Positions 40,025-47,666 of a DNA stretch of 48,531 nt are shown one piece after another. Under the pieces are notes generated by a model that was not told the DNA's origin, searched no databases, and worked only from the letters and a program-made list of their open reading frames with translations. The stretch is taken from NCBI GenBank assembly GCA_023404345.1, contig JAEYCB010000004.1, positions 1-48,531 on the forward strand. The letters run 5' to 3'. The stretch is from Bacillota bacterium (GTDB lineage Bacteria > Bacillota > Clostridia > Christensenellales > Aristaeellaceae). The translations under genes were made by a program, and so were the position numbers. The first letter of the stretch is position 1. Every line of letters begins with the position of its first letter.

Positions 40025-41338
40025 TCACAGCGCCTCCATGAGCACGCCGCGCATCTTTTCCGCGGCCACCGCGCGGTGGCTCACGGCGTTCTTTTCTTTC
40101 TCGGTCATCTCGGCGAAGGTCTTGCCCGTATGGTAGCGGAACAGCGGATCGTAGCCAAATCCGCCTTCGCCCGTGCGCTGATGGAGCAGCTCGCCCGGAC
40201 ACTCGCCGCGCAAAACGCGCGTCTCCTCCCCCGGCAAAGCCAGCGCCATGGCGCACACAAAGCGGCATGCACGATTGGTAACGCCCTCCATATTTTTGAG
40301 CAGCAGGTCGTTGTTGGCCTGATCGTTGCCATGGTCGCCCGCGTAGCGCGCGCTGTATACGCCAGGCGCGCCGTCCAGCGCGTCCACGCTCAGGCCGCTG
40401 TCGTCCGCCAGCGCGGGCAGGCCCGTAGCGCGGGAGACGGCCTCGGCCTTGATGACGGCGTTCTCTTCGAAGGTGGTTCCGTTTTCCTCGATATCGCCCT
40501 CGAAGCCCGCGTCCTTCATGCTGATGAGCTCCACCATGCCGCCGAAGATATCGCCCAGCTCCTTGAGCTTGTGCGCGTTGCCGCTGGCCACCACCACCCG
40601 GCGCGGGGGCAGGAGCCACTCGCCAACGCCTTGCAGCGCCTCGCGCTGGGCGCGCATCATGGCGCGCACGCCCGCGCGGCCCAGATCCAGAAGCTTGGCC
40701 AGCTCGCGGTTGGTGAAGGGCTTGCCCTCGCCAGTGCCCTGCAATTCGATGAACTCGCCCCGCTGGTTCATCACCAGGTTCATGTCGGTCTGCGCGCGGC
40801 TGTCCTCCTGATAGCACAGATCCAGCATGGGCCGCCCGTCCACCACACCCACGCTGATGGCCGCCACCTGCGCGATGATGGGGTTTTGCTCAATCAGTCC
40901 GTTTTGCATGAGCTTGTGGACGGCCATCACCAGCGCCACATATGCGCCCGTGATGGATGCCGTGCGCGTGCCGCCGTCGGCCTGCAAAACGTCGCAGTCC
41001 AGTGTGATGGTGCGCTCGCCCATAAGACGCATGTCCACCGCCTGCCGCAGCGAACGGCCGATCAGGCGCTGAATCTCCACCCCACGGCCATCCTTCTTGA
41101 TGCCGTCGCGCGCCTTGCGCCGTCCAGTGGAAGCGGGCAGCATGGCGTACTCCGCTGTCACCCAGCCCCGGCCCTCGCCGCGCAGGAACGGCGGCACACC
41201 CTCCTCCACGCTGGCGGTACAAATGACGCGAGTCTTGCCCGCGGTGATGAGGCAGCTGCCGTCCGCCGTCTCCACAAAATTGGGTACAATGGTCAATTGG
41301 CGGGGCTGCGCGTCCCCGCGCCGGTCAATGCGCTCCAT
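40025..41338 (-). CDS. Fused RNase PH - XTP/dITP diphosphatase (Rph-RdgB)
   Basis: A single 437-residue protein. Residues 1-243 are a full RNase PH (starts MERIDRRGDAQPR; GRGWVTAEYAMLP; CYQEDSRAQTDMN), the phosphorolytic 3'-to-5' exonuclease that trims tRNA. From about 246, without linker, a full RdgB/Ham1 domain follows (VVVASGNAHKLKEL, FEENAVIKA, ADDSGLSVDALDGAPGVYSARY, GGFGYDPLF), which hydrolyses ITP, XTP and their deoxy forms. In Bacillus these are adjacent separate genes (rph, ysnA). No frameshift or stop is seen at the junction. The ATG at 41338 has GGAG 8 nt upstream. Confidence 0.94.
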   Translation of the reverse strand: MERIDRRGDAQPRQLTIVPNFVETADGSCLITAGKTRVICTASVEEGVPPFLRGEGRGWVTAEYAMLPASTGRRKARDGIKKDGRGVEIQRLIGRSLRQAVDMRLMGERTITLDCDVLQADGGTRTASITGAYVALVMAVHKLMQNGLIEQNPIIAQVAAISVGVVDGRPMLDLCYQEDSRAQTDMNLVMNQRGEFIELQGTGEGKPFTNRELAKLLDLGRAGVRAMMRAQREALQGVGEWLLPPRRVVVASGNAHKLKELGDIFGGMVELISMKDAGFEGDIEENGTTFEENAVIKAEAVSRATGLPALADDSGLSVDALDGAPGVYSARYAGDHGNDQANNDLLLKNMEGVTNRACRFVCAMALALPGEETRVLRGECPGELLHQRTGEGGFGYDPLFRYHTGKTFAEMTEKEKNAVSHRAVAAEKMRGVLMEAL

Positions 41339-41364
41339 GCCGGTCGCTCCTTTGTCAAACATGC

Positions 41365-41399
41365 TAAAAAGCCGCGCGGGCTGACGCTGCCGCGCGGCT
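41365..41399 (-). terminator. GC-rich hairpin with T5 tail before rph-rdgB
   Basis: AGCCGCGCGG (41370-41379) and CCGCGCGGCT (41390-41399) form a perfect 10-bp stem. On the minus strand TTTTT follows. It could terminate gerM transcripts, or form a 5'-end hairpin on the rph-rdgB mRNA, whose predicted start lies at about 41401. Confidence 0.65.
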
Positions 41400-41407
41400 C
41401 CCATGGC

Positions 41408-41436
41408 ATTATACATGGGCTGGAAAGAAAAGTCCA
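41408..41436 (-). promoter_or_regulatory. Candidate rph-rdgB promoter
   Basis: On the minus strand TGGACT (41436-41431) and a perfect TATAAT (41413-41408) are spaced by 17 bp, immediately after the gerM stop. Confidence 0.65.
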
Positions 41437-41440
41437 GCAA

Positions 41441-42457
41441 TTAGTCCAGCTCCACCACGCCGGGGTACTGAGCGATCACTTCTTCTTCCGCGTTGATGAA
41501 GGTAGTGGCGGTTTCGGGCTGCGCCTCAATCTTCTCGCCCTCCACCTGCACCTCCACCTTTTTCACGCCCGGAAACTGCGAGCAGGTAAACAGGATGGCC
41601 CGTACCGCCTGCTGGCCGCCGTCGGAGCTTTCCATGGCCTGCTTGAACTCCTTGGAGAAGTTGACGGTCACCACGCCGTCCTTCATGGTGACGGCTTTGA
41701 CACCGCAGTTTTCCGGCAGAGCGTGCTCCAGGCCGCTGTCATCCTGGGGGCCTTTCGCCAGCTCCAATACGGCAGTGGTGGGATCGGCGTCACTGAATAC
41801 CGCGCGCGTCACGGGTACCAGCAGCCGGCCCGTCTGTGACGGGAAGTAGAGCTGCACCAGCCCCGCATCCTCGGAGAAGGTCTCCATGCTTTCCAGGTTC
41901 AGGTTGCCGCCGGTAAAGACGCCGCTCACGTCAGTGCCGTAGGTGAGCTTGCTGCGTTTCTGGCCGTCAAATTCCAGCGTGACCTCATCCACCGTGGAAA
42001 AACAGGTGAGCGCGTTGGTGATAGCGTCCACCATGAGGCTTTCCTGCCGCGCATCGATGCAGCTCAGCGCCTCCTTGCTGACATTGACGTTAGCTCGCCC
42101 TTCGCTGATGTCGATGTCAAAGGTGGTGCCCTCCGGGATGACCGTACGCAGGCCCAGCCTTGCGGCCTGCATGTCGTTCTCCGCATCCTTGACCATCAGC
42201 GCAAGCGTGGCCTTAGCGATGCCGTCAGTCTTGGGTACCTGGCGCGTAACGGGCACCAGATAACCGTCACCGTCCTCATAGAAGACCACAGTTGCCACCG
42301 TGTCCTCCTGGGCGATGGTCTGCTCGATGGGAATTGCCGTCTGCTCCACCAACACCTGCGAGGTGGTCTGGTCGTTGCTGCGCAGGGCCAGCACCACTAC
42401 CAGCGCCGCCGCGCACAAAATCAGGATACGCTCGATATCGGCCCGTTTGATCTTCAT
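41441..42457 (-). CDS. GerMN-domain protein (GerM-like), membrane-anchored
   Basis: A 338-residue protein with an N-terminal TM anchor (ILILCAAALVVVLAL, about 9-23) and two GerMN repeats. The first includes VPVTRQVPKTDGIAKATLAL and IPEGTTF; the second includes VPVTRAVFSDADPTTAVLEL, then VNFSKEFK. GerM in Bacillus is a lipoprotein needed for spore engulfment-complex assembly and germination. Here the anchor is a TM helix without lipobox. The ATG at 42457 (MKIKRADIERIL) follows GAGGAG. The gerM-rph gene order matches Bacillus. Confidence 0.88.
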   Translation of the reverse strand: MKIKRADIERILILCAAALVVVLALRSNDQTTSQVLVEQTAIPIEQTIAQEDTVATVVFYEDGDGYLVPVTRQVPKTDGIAKATLALMVKDAENDMQAARLGLRTVIPEGTTFDIDISEGRANVNVSKEALSCIDARQESLMVDAITNALTCFSTVDEVTLEFDGQKRSKLTYGTDVSGVFTGGNLNLESMETFSEDAGLVQLYFPSQTGRLLVPVTRAVFSDADPTTAVLELAKGPQDDSGLEHALPENCGVKAVTMKDGVVTVNFSKEFKQAMESSDGGQQAVRAILFTCSQFPGVKKVEVQVEGEKIEAQPETATTFINAEEEVIAQYPGVVELD

Positions 42458-42538
42458 GCTTCTTCCACTCCTCACCCAGTGATTGCACTCAAAGGCTATG
42501 CCCCGCACGCTGGTTCCATGACGGACATACGCACAGGA

Positions 42539-42567
42539 TTGCGCTTTTTTGTACGTTGTGCTATCAT
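42539..42567 (+). promoter_or_regulatory. Candidate rqcH promoter
   Basis: TTGCGC (42539-42544) and TATCAT (42562-42567) are spaced by 17 bp; the -10 is good, the -35 weak. Confidence 0.5.
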
Positions 42568-42604
42568 CCATCCATGCTTTTAAGTGAAGGAGGGGGTTTG
42601 GGCC

Positions 42605-44362
42605 ATGCCGATGGATGGCTTTACCCTATCGTATATGCGCAGAGAGCTGCTTTCCGCGCTTGAGGGAGGGCGGGTAGACAAGGTCAATCAGCCGGAGCGC
42701 GACGCGCTTGTGTTGCTCATTCGCAGTGGAGGCGGCAATCACAGGCTGCTGCTCAGTGCCAACGCTAACCAGGCGCGCGCTCAGCTGACCGCACAGACCT
42801 ATGAAAACCCCGCCGAGCCGCCAATGTTTTGCATGCTCATGCGCAAGCATCTGCTTGGTGCGCGCATGAGGGACGTGGGCCAGGTGGCAGGTGACCGCAT
42901 ACTGACCATCGCCTTTGATTGCCTGGACGAGCTGGGCGATTCGGTACAGAAAACACTCTATCTGGAAGTGATGGGCCGGCACTCCAACCTCACGCTGGTG
43001 CGGGAGGACGGAGTGATCATCGACGCCATCCGCCATGTGAACAGCGAGATGAGCCGCGTGCGCACCGTGCAGCCCGGCGGCGTGTACCAGCTTCCGCCCC
43101 AGCAGGACAAGCTGGCCCCGGAGGATCTTACGCCGGAGGCCCTGGCCGGCCGGCTGGCCGCCCAGGGAGGCACACTGGCAAAGGGACTGATGGCTTGTGT
43201 TTCGGGCATGGCCAGCATATGTGCCAGGGAGATTTGTGCCCAGGTGGGCGCGGACCCTGCTGTGCCCGTAAGCGAGCTAAACCTGGAGGCCCTTTCGCAT
43301 CACCTGGTCCACGCCTTGCGGGAGATTCCCTCCGCGCCAGTGGCGCTTTACGATGATGCGGGATTGGCTGTCGATTTCTTTCCCTTCCCCTATCGTACCT
43401 TTGTGCCGGAGCGTCAGAAAGCCATGCCCAGTTTAAGTGCGGCCATGGACGCATTCTACCTGGGACGTGACCTGCGCGCTCGCATGCAGCAGAAAAGCGC
43501 CGGGCTGCAGCGGCACATCAAAAGCGCGTTGGAGCGCACAGAAAAGAAAAAGGCTATCATGCTTGATTCCATTCGGCAAAGTGCGCTGGCCGAGCAGGAC
43601 CGCATTTTCGGCGACCTGCTCACTGCCAATCTGCACATGATTGGCCGGGGTGCATCCAGCGTAACGGTACAAAACTACTATGAGGAAGGCTGTCCAGAGG
43701 TAGCTATTTCCCTTTCTACCCGGTTGACCCCCTCGCAAAACGCGCAAAGCTACTATAAAAAGTACCGTAAGGCCAAGGTGGCCGAGCAGTACGCGCGCGA
43801 GCAGCTCATCAGCATCGAGCGGGATCTTTCGCTGCTGGAAAACGCGCTGGACGACCTGGATAAATGTGAAACCACCGCCGATTTGGGCGAGGTGCGCTAT
43901 GTGCTTTCGCAGGCGGGTTTCCTTCGGCCCGAGCCCTCGCGGGGACGTGGCGGCAAGCCCAAAAAACTGCCGGAGGGCAGGCCATACCGCTTTACTGCGC
44001 CTGACGGCACAGTGATCGAAGTGGGCAAAAACTCGCTGCAAAACGACCGGCTTACCCTGCACGCGCGTGGCGGAGAAACCTGGCTACATGCGCAGGGCAT
44101 ACCAGGATCGCATGTGCTGATCCGCACGGAAAGTGATCCATCGGATGAAACGCTGCTCTACGCAGCCAAGCTGGCTGCCTACTACAGCAAGGGACGCAAC
44201 CATCCTCAGTTGCCGGTGGACTATACCCGGCGCAAGTACGTCAAAAAGTCTGCTAACGCGCCTGCCGGGCTTGTGACTTACACCAACTTCAAAACCCTTA
44301 TCATCGGCCTTACGCCGCAGGATGTGGCCAAGATCATCCAGGAAGGAGGTGGCGGACAATGA
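42605..44362 (+). CDS. rqcH: Ribosome quality control protein RqcH (NFACT family)
   Basis: A 585-residue NFACT protein, homologue of eukaryotic Rqc2/NEMF. It binds peptidyl-tRNA on split 50S subunits and adds alanine tails to stalled chains. NFACT-N begins MPMDGFTLSYM and has MGRHSNL; a long coiled coil (about 290-430) follows; the NFACT-R domain shows GKNSLQNDRL and WLHAQGIPGSHVLI. It was formerly annotated as fibronectin-binding protein. The start at 42605 matches the family N-terminus; AAGGAGG lies 11 nt upstream. First of a three-gene plus-strand unit. Confidence 0.95.
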   Translation: MPMDGFTLSYMRRELLSALEGGRVDKVNQPERDALVLLIRSGGGNHRLLLSANANQARAQLTAQTYENPAEPPMFCMLMRKHLLGARMRDVGQVAGDRILTIAFDCLDELGDSVQKTLYLEVMGRHSNLTLVREDGVIIDAIRHVNSEMSRVRTVQPGGVYQLPPQQDKLAPEDLTPEALAGRLAAQGGTLAKGLMACVSGMASICAREICAQVGADPAVPVSELNLEALSHHLVHALREIPSAPVALYDDAGLAVDFFPFPYRTFVPERQKAMPSLSAAMDAFYLGRDLRARMQQKSAGLQRHIKSALERTEKKKAIMLDSIRQSALAEQDRIFGDLLTANLHMIGRGASSVTVQNYYEEGCPEVAISLSTRLTPSQNAQSYYKKYRKAKVAEQYAREQLISIERDLSLLENALDDLDKCETTADLGEVRYVLSQAGFLRPEPSRGRGGKPKKLPEGRPYRFTAPDGTVIEVGKNSLQNDRLTLHARGGETWLHAQGIPGSHVLIRTESDPSDETLLYAAKLAAYYSKGRNHPQLPVDYTRRKYVKKSANAPAGLVTYTNFKTLIIGLTPQDVAKIIQEGGGGQ

Positions 44363-44949
44363 AAGTTTGCCTGCGCATTGCCACGCCCCAGGACGCACAG
44401 CTTGTCCATGACACCTATGGTCATTACATTGTTACCTCCACAGCGACTTTTAACGAGGTCAACCCCAGCATAGAGACACATGCAAAGGACATCCAAGCGC
44501 AGCTTGAAACTTATCCCTACCTGATTGCCGAAAATGAAGCGGGCCGGTTTCTGGGTTATGCCTGTGCCGAACCCTTCCGCCCGCAGACAGGTTACCGCTA
44601 TTTTGCCGAGCTGACCATCTTTCTCGCCCCTGATGCACCGCGCCGCAGCGGTGTAGGCAGCCGGCTGTACCAGGCACTTTTGCCCTTTCTTGAAAGGCAG
44701 GGTTTCCGGCAGGTGGTTGCAGTCATCACCTCCACCAACGAAGGCAGCCTGGCCCTGCACCGTTCTTTCGGATTCACCGAGGCGGCCCGGCTTACCCGCA
44801 GCGGCTACAAGCACGGCCAATGGCTGGATGCAGTGTGGATGGTCAAACAGCTCAATCCTTTCGACCCCTCTCCCGCACCCATCACGCCCTTCTGTGAGTG
44901 CCGGGCAGAGATGGAAGCGCGCCTGGCCGTGCTGAATGCGGAGGCGTGA
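44359..44949 (+). CDS. GNAT N-acetyltransferase, phosphinothricin-acetyltransferase-like
   Basis: A 196-residue acetyltransferase. The opening RIATPQDAQLVHDTYGHYI, FNEVNPSIETHAKDI and FAELTIFLAPDAPRRSGVG, where RRSGVG is the acetyl-CoA loop, fit the Pat/MnaT (YncA) group. These acetylate phosphinothricin-like amino acids or methionine derivatives; the substrate here is unproven. The ATG overlaps the rqcH stop (ATGA). A Cys- and Glu-containing C-terminal tail of about 30 residues is extra. Confidence 0.87.
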   Translation: MKVCLRIATPQDAQLVHDTYGHYIVTSTATFNEVNPSIETHAKDIQAQLETYPYLIAENEAGRFLGYACAEPFRPQTGYRYFAELTIFLAPDAPRRSGVGSRLYQALLPFLERQGFRQVVAVITSTNEGSLALHRSFGFTEAARLTRSGYKHGQWLDAVWMVKQLNPFDPSPAPITPFCECRAEMEARLAVLNAEA

Positions 44950-44952
44950 AGC

Positions 44953-45651
44953 GTGGACGAAACGTTTCGGGAATGGACGCAGTGGCGGGATGACACCCGC
45001 GACGAGCCGTTGGAGGACATGGGCGCTTTCTTTGACGCGCGCGTGGATGATTACGAAGCCCACATGGCCCGATGGAAAGCGCATTACCGCTGGATGGCCC
45101 GGCTGCTGCCGGAGGGTATCCATACGCTGTTGGATCTGGGCTGCGGCACAGGGCTTGAGCTAGATCACATTTTTGACCGTTTTCCCAATCTGGAAGTGAC
45201 GGGGATCGACCTTTCCCCGGACATGCTGGGCCGGCTTGCTCAAAAGCATGAGGAAAGGCGGCTTACGCTTCTGTGTGCGGACTATTTTTCCTGCGAACTG
45301 GGCGAAAGCTGCTTTGACGCGGCCGTCTCCTTTGAAACGCTGCATCACTGGTCCGCCGCGCAAAAAACAGAGCTGTTCAAGAAGCTCCGCCGCGCTCTCA
45401 AGCCCGGCGGGTACTATCTGGAATGCGACTATGTTGCCACATCACAGGCAATGGAGGATGCGGCCATGGCCGAATGCGCACACAGACGCGCGCGGGATGG
45501 CGTACCGGCGGGCACCTTTGTTCACTTCGACACACCGCTCACCCTCGCGCACGAGATGCAGGCCTTGCGCGACGCGGGCTTCGCCAGGGTAGAGCTGCTG
45601 GGCTTTCTGCCGAAAGATGACCACACGGCCATGCTGCGGGCATTAAAATAA
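44953..45651 (+). CDS. Class I SAM-dependent methyltransferase
   Basis: A 232-residue methyltransferase. Motif I is LLDLGCGTGLELDHIF (about 59-74), the acidic post-I loop is VTGIDLSPDML, and motif IV is FDAAVSFETLHHW. The N-terminal part (FFDARVDDYEAHM) is typical of YcgJ/UbiE-like small-molecule methyltransferases. The substrate is unknown. The start is a GTG at 44953, after GGAGG, 3 bp after the GNAT stop. Last gene of the rqcH unit. Confidence 0.88.
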   Translation: MDETFREWTQWRDDTRDEPLEDMGAFFDARVDDYEAHMARWKAHYRWMARLLPEGIHTLLDLGCGTGLELDHIFDRFPNLEVTGIDLSPDMLGRLAQKHEERRLTLLCADYFSCELGESCFDAAVSFETLHHWSAAQKTELFKKLRRALKPGGYYLECDYVATSQAMEDAAMAECAHRRARDGVPAGTFVHFDTPLTLAHEMQALRDAGFARVELLGFLPKDDHTAMLRALK

Positions 45652-45672
45652 GCGGTCTTGCACAGAGAATAT

Positions 45673-45715
45673 AAAAAAGCGTCCGAAACCCGTTTGGTGT
45701 TTCGGACGCTTTTTG
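45673..45715 (+). terminator. Bidirectional intrinsic terminator
   Basis: A perfect 12-bp stem (AGCGTCCGAAAC at 45678-45689 with GTTTCGGACGCT at 45699-45710) is flanked by A and T runs on either side. It serves both the methyltransferase (plus) and rplL (minus). Confidence 0.93.
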
Positions 45716-45725
45716 TAATTGGGAA

Positions 45726-46100
45726 TTACTTGATTTCGACAGTGGCGCCGACTTCGGCCAGCTTGGCCTTGATCTTCTCGCACTCTTCCTTGGAAGCAGC
45801 TTCCTTGATGGTCTTGGGAGCGGATTCCACGAACTCCTTGGCTTCCTTCAGGCCCAGGCCGGTCAGCTCACGCACAACCTTGATGACCTTGATCTTCTCG
45901 CTGCCAGCATCCTTCAGGATGGCATCGAACTCGGTCTTCTCTTCCTCGGCAGCAGCAGCGGCACCAGCGCCAGCGCCCGGCACGGCCACAACAGCGGCGG
46001 CGGCGGAAACGCCGAACTTCTCTTCCAGAGCCTTCACCAGGTCGTTGAGCTCAAGCACAGTCATTTTCTCAATCTCGGCAATAAATTCCTCGTGAGTCAT
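45726..46100 (-). CDS. rplL: Large-subunit ribosomal protein bL12 (L7/L12)
   Basis: A 124-residue L7/L12 stalk protein. The N-terminal dimerisation helices (IEKMTVLELNDLVKALEEKF), an Ala/Gly-rich hinge (about 38-58) and the C-terminal factor-binding domain (KIKVIKVVRELTGLGLKEAK) are in order. It recruits translational GTPases. The ATG at 46100 has GGAGG 8 nt upstream; an ATG five codons earlier would include that site. Second gene of the rplJ operon. Confidence 0.98.
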   Translation of the reverse strand: MTHEEFIAEIEKMTVLELNDLVKALEEKFGVSAAAAVVAVPGAGAGAAAAAEEEKTEFDAILKDAGSEKIKVIKVVRELTGLGLKEAKEFVESAPKTIKEAASKEECEKIKAKLAEVGATVEIK

Positions 46101-46161
46101 GTGAATAGCCTCCATTCTATGATCGGTTTTCGGTTAGCATGCGTAAGGGATGGGAAGCCTC

Positions 46162-46674
46162 TCAGGCTTCGGGAGCGGCTTCGGAGTCCTTCTTGGCAAT
46201 CGCGTCCAGCACACGCACGAAGCTGGCGATGCTGCTCTGCAAGCTGCCAACCAAGCGGGCCAGAAGCACTTCGCGGCTGGGCATCTCGGCCAGGGCCTTG
46301 ATCTGGTCCATGCTCATCAGCTCGGTACCGAGCAGACCAGCCTTGATCTCGATCGCGTCGCTCTTCTTCTTAACGATGAAGTCGTTGATGATCTTGGCGG
46401 GGCTTACGGGGTCGTTCATGCCAAAAGCGAAAGCCGACGGGCCATTGAGCACCTCGTCCAGGCCTTCGATGTTCAGCTCCTTGAGCGCGCGGCGCACCAG
46501 CGTATTCTTCAGCACGCAGTATTCAACGCCGTTGGCACGGAACTGGGCGCGCAGCCCGGTCACCTGCTCCACGGTCAGGCCGCTGTACTTGACCACGATC
46601 ACGCTTTGCGCATCCTGAAACTTTTTCACGATGTCGCTCACGACCTGCTTTTTCAGCTCAAGATTCTTGCTCAT
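46162..46674 (-). CDS. rplJ: Large-subunit ribosomal protein uL10
   Basis: A 170-residue L10 protein that anchors L7/L12 to the ribosome. The N-terminal part includes VVKYSGLTVEQVTGLRAQF and YCVLKNTLVRRAL; the C-terminal helix (SSIASFVRVLDAIAKKD) carries the L7/L12 dimers. AAGGAGG precedes the ATG. It is preceded by an L10 leader and a terminator, so expression is probably controlled by the L10-L7/L12 complex itself. rplK, rplA and rpoB are not in view. Confidence 0.98.
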   Translation of the reverse strand: MSKNLELKKQVVSDIVKKFQDAQSVIVVKYSGLTVEQVTGLRAQFRANGVEYCVLKNTLVRRALKELNIEGLDEVLNGPSAFAFGMNDPVSPAKIINDFIVKKKSDAIEIKAGLLGTELMSMDQIKALAEMPSREVLLARLVGSLQSSIASFVRVLDAIAKKDSEAAPEA

Positions 46675-46706
46675 TGGGGTTGCACCTCCTTTTTGAAAAT
46701 CTGCGA

Positions 46707-46845
46707 TTCCAAAAAGAAAACCCTTGCAGGCGCAAGGGCGAACAAGTCGCAGGGGATTTCTCCCGCCTTACACCTCGGCGGGAAAGGTTTTATGGGGCTT
46801 GCGCCGCCAACCCGCTGTCTCAGGCATAGGTTTCCAAAAGAATCG
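46707..46845 (-). ncRNA. Ribosomal protein L10 leader (cis-regulatory RNA)
   Basis: The minus-strand leader contains CTGAGACAGCGGGTT, then CCCGCCGAGGTGTAA paired with GGCGGG, matching recalled features of the Firmicute L10 leader. It ends in an intrinsic terminator hairpin. Binding of L10-L12 would favour termination. Boundaries are approximate. Confidence 0.75.
46711..46738 (-). terminator. Attenuator terminator of the L10 leader
   Basis: CCCTTGC and GCAAGGG form a 7-bp stem with a 4-nt loop, followed on the minus strand by TTTTCTTTTT. It lies 37 bp before rplJ. Confidence 0.85.
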
Positions 46846-46851
46846 ACAACT

Positions 46852-46879
46852 ATTATACCCAAAGCGCGGCATTTGTCAA
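46852..46879 (-). promoter_or_regulatory. rplJ-rplL promoter
   Basis: On the minus strand TTGACA (46879-46874) and TATAAT (46857-46852), both perfect, are spaced by 16 bp. Confidence 0.92.
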
Positions 46880-46986
46880 GTGGAAAAGGCGTTTTTTTCT
46901 TCGTTTCCCAAGAAAACATTTGTCAGCGTATTTTCAGCGCGCAAGGCCAAAATAGCGTTGAACCCACTTGAGGAGGTGAACTACGG

Positions 46987-47223
46987 ATGGTGAACACGCA
47001 AAGCGCCGGCAAGAGCACCCAGCCTGAGGCTCCTCAGGCCCGCGCCGCCCTGGACAGCATGAAATATGAGATCGCCAAGGAATTGGGCATCAATTTCAAA
47101 CAGGGCTACAACGGCGATCTTAGCTCCAGGGACAATGGCTATGTGGGCGGCTACATGGTCAAGCGCCTGATTGAGCAGGCCGAACGCCAGATGGCTTCCC
47201 AGGGAGGCAACACCATGCGCTAA
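46987..47223 (+). CDS. Small acid-soluble spore protein, alpha/beta type
   Basis: A 78-residue SASP that coats and protects DNA in the dormant spore. It has the two conserved DNA-binding segments, MKYEIAKELGI with the germination protease site at E-I-A, and GYVGGYMVKRLIEQAE. The middle QGYNGDLSSRDN is the Clostridial version. AGGAGGTG precedes the ATG. It should be expressed in the forespore under sigma-G; no convincing sigma-G promoter was identified. Confidence 0.95.
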   Translation: MVNTQSAGKSTQPEAPQARAALDSMKYEIAKELGINFKQGYNGDLSSRDNGYVGGYMVKRLIEQAERQMASQGGNTMR

Positions 47224-47253
47224 AGCGCAAATCATTGATGAGGTGAAGGAAAA

Positions 47254-47484
47254 ATGTATCAGAATCAGCAAAACACCACCACCAGCTCCAACCGCACCAT
47301 GGTTCCCGAAGCCAAGCAGGCCCTGAACAACATGAAGTTCGAGATTGCCAATGAGCTTGGCATCAACCTCAAGCAGGGCTACAACGGCGATCTGCCCAGC
47401 CGTCAGGCCGGCTACATCGGTGGCTACATGGTTAAGCGCCTGATCGAAAACGCTGAGCGCGCCATGAGCGGCGGCCAGCAGTAA
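47254..47484 (+). CDS. Small acid-soluble spore protein, alpha/beta type (second copy)
   Basis: A 76-residue paralogue of the preceding SASP with MKFEIANELGI and GYIGGYMVKRLIENAE, about 70% identical over the core. The N-terminal 20 residues differ and are Gln/Asn/Thr-rich. GAGGTGAAGG precedes the ATG. The 30-bp spacing suggests co-transcription in a tandem duplicated pair. Confidence 0.95.
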   Translation: MYQNQQNTTTSSNRTMVPEAKQALNNMKFEIANELGINLKQGYNGDLPSRQAGYIGGYMVKRLIENAERAMSGGQQ

Positions 47485-47504
47485 CTGCGCGTTCAATCCG
47501 AAGA

Positions 47505-47536
47505 GGGGAGCGGTCGCAATTGAGCGGCCGCTCTCC
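47505..47536 (+). terminator. Probable terminator after the SASP pair
   Basis: A 13-bp stem with two G-U pairs (47505-47517 with 47524-47536) has a 6-nt loop, then TTTGCGTTC. The T tract is weak. Confidence 0.55.
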
Positions 47537-47666
47537 TTTGCGTTCTTTCCTTCCTTGCATCGGAGTTTTTCTCTCTGCGGCCTTCCCATCCCAGGCAGGA
47601 AAAGCAGACCCGCTTCTTGAAACCCTATGGCGGCTTCTCCATCATCAGGGAAAGGCGGCAGCGAAT

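Noticed and set aside
39525..40817. Long 430-codon form of the phosphoesterase
   Set aside because: The first 265 codons are Gly/Arg-rich nonsense read out of phase through rdgB; the real start is at 40022.
40076..41839. A 587-codon plus-strand open frame over rph-rdgB and gerM
   Set aside because: It covers two clear genes on the other strand and begins without a ribosome-binding site.
46925..46965. Sigma-G promoter for the spore-protein pair (GTATT and CAAAATA)
   Set aside because: The spacing is about 15 bp instead of 17-18 and both boxes have mismatches, so it is not supported.
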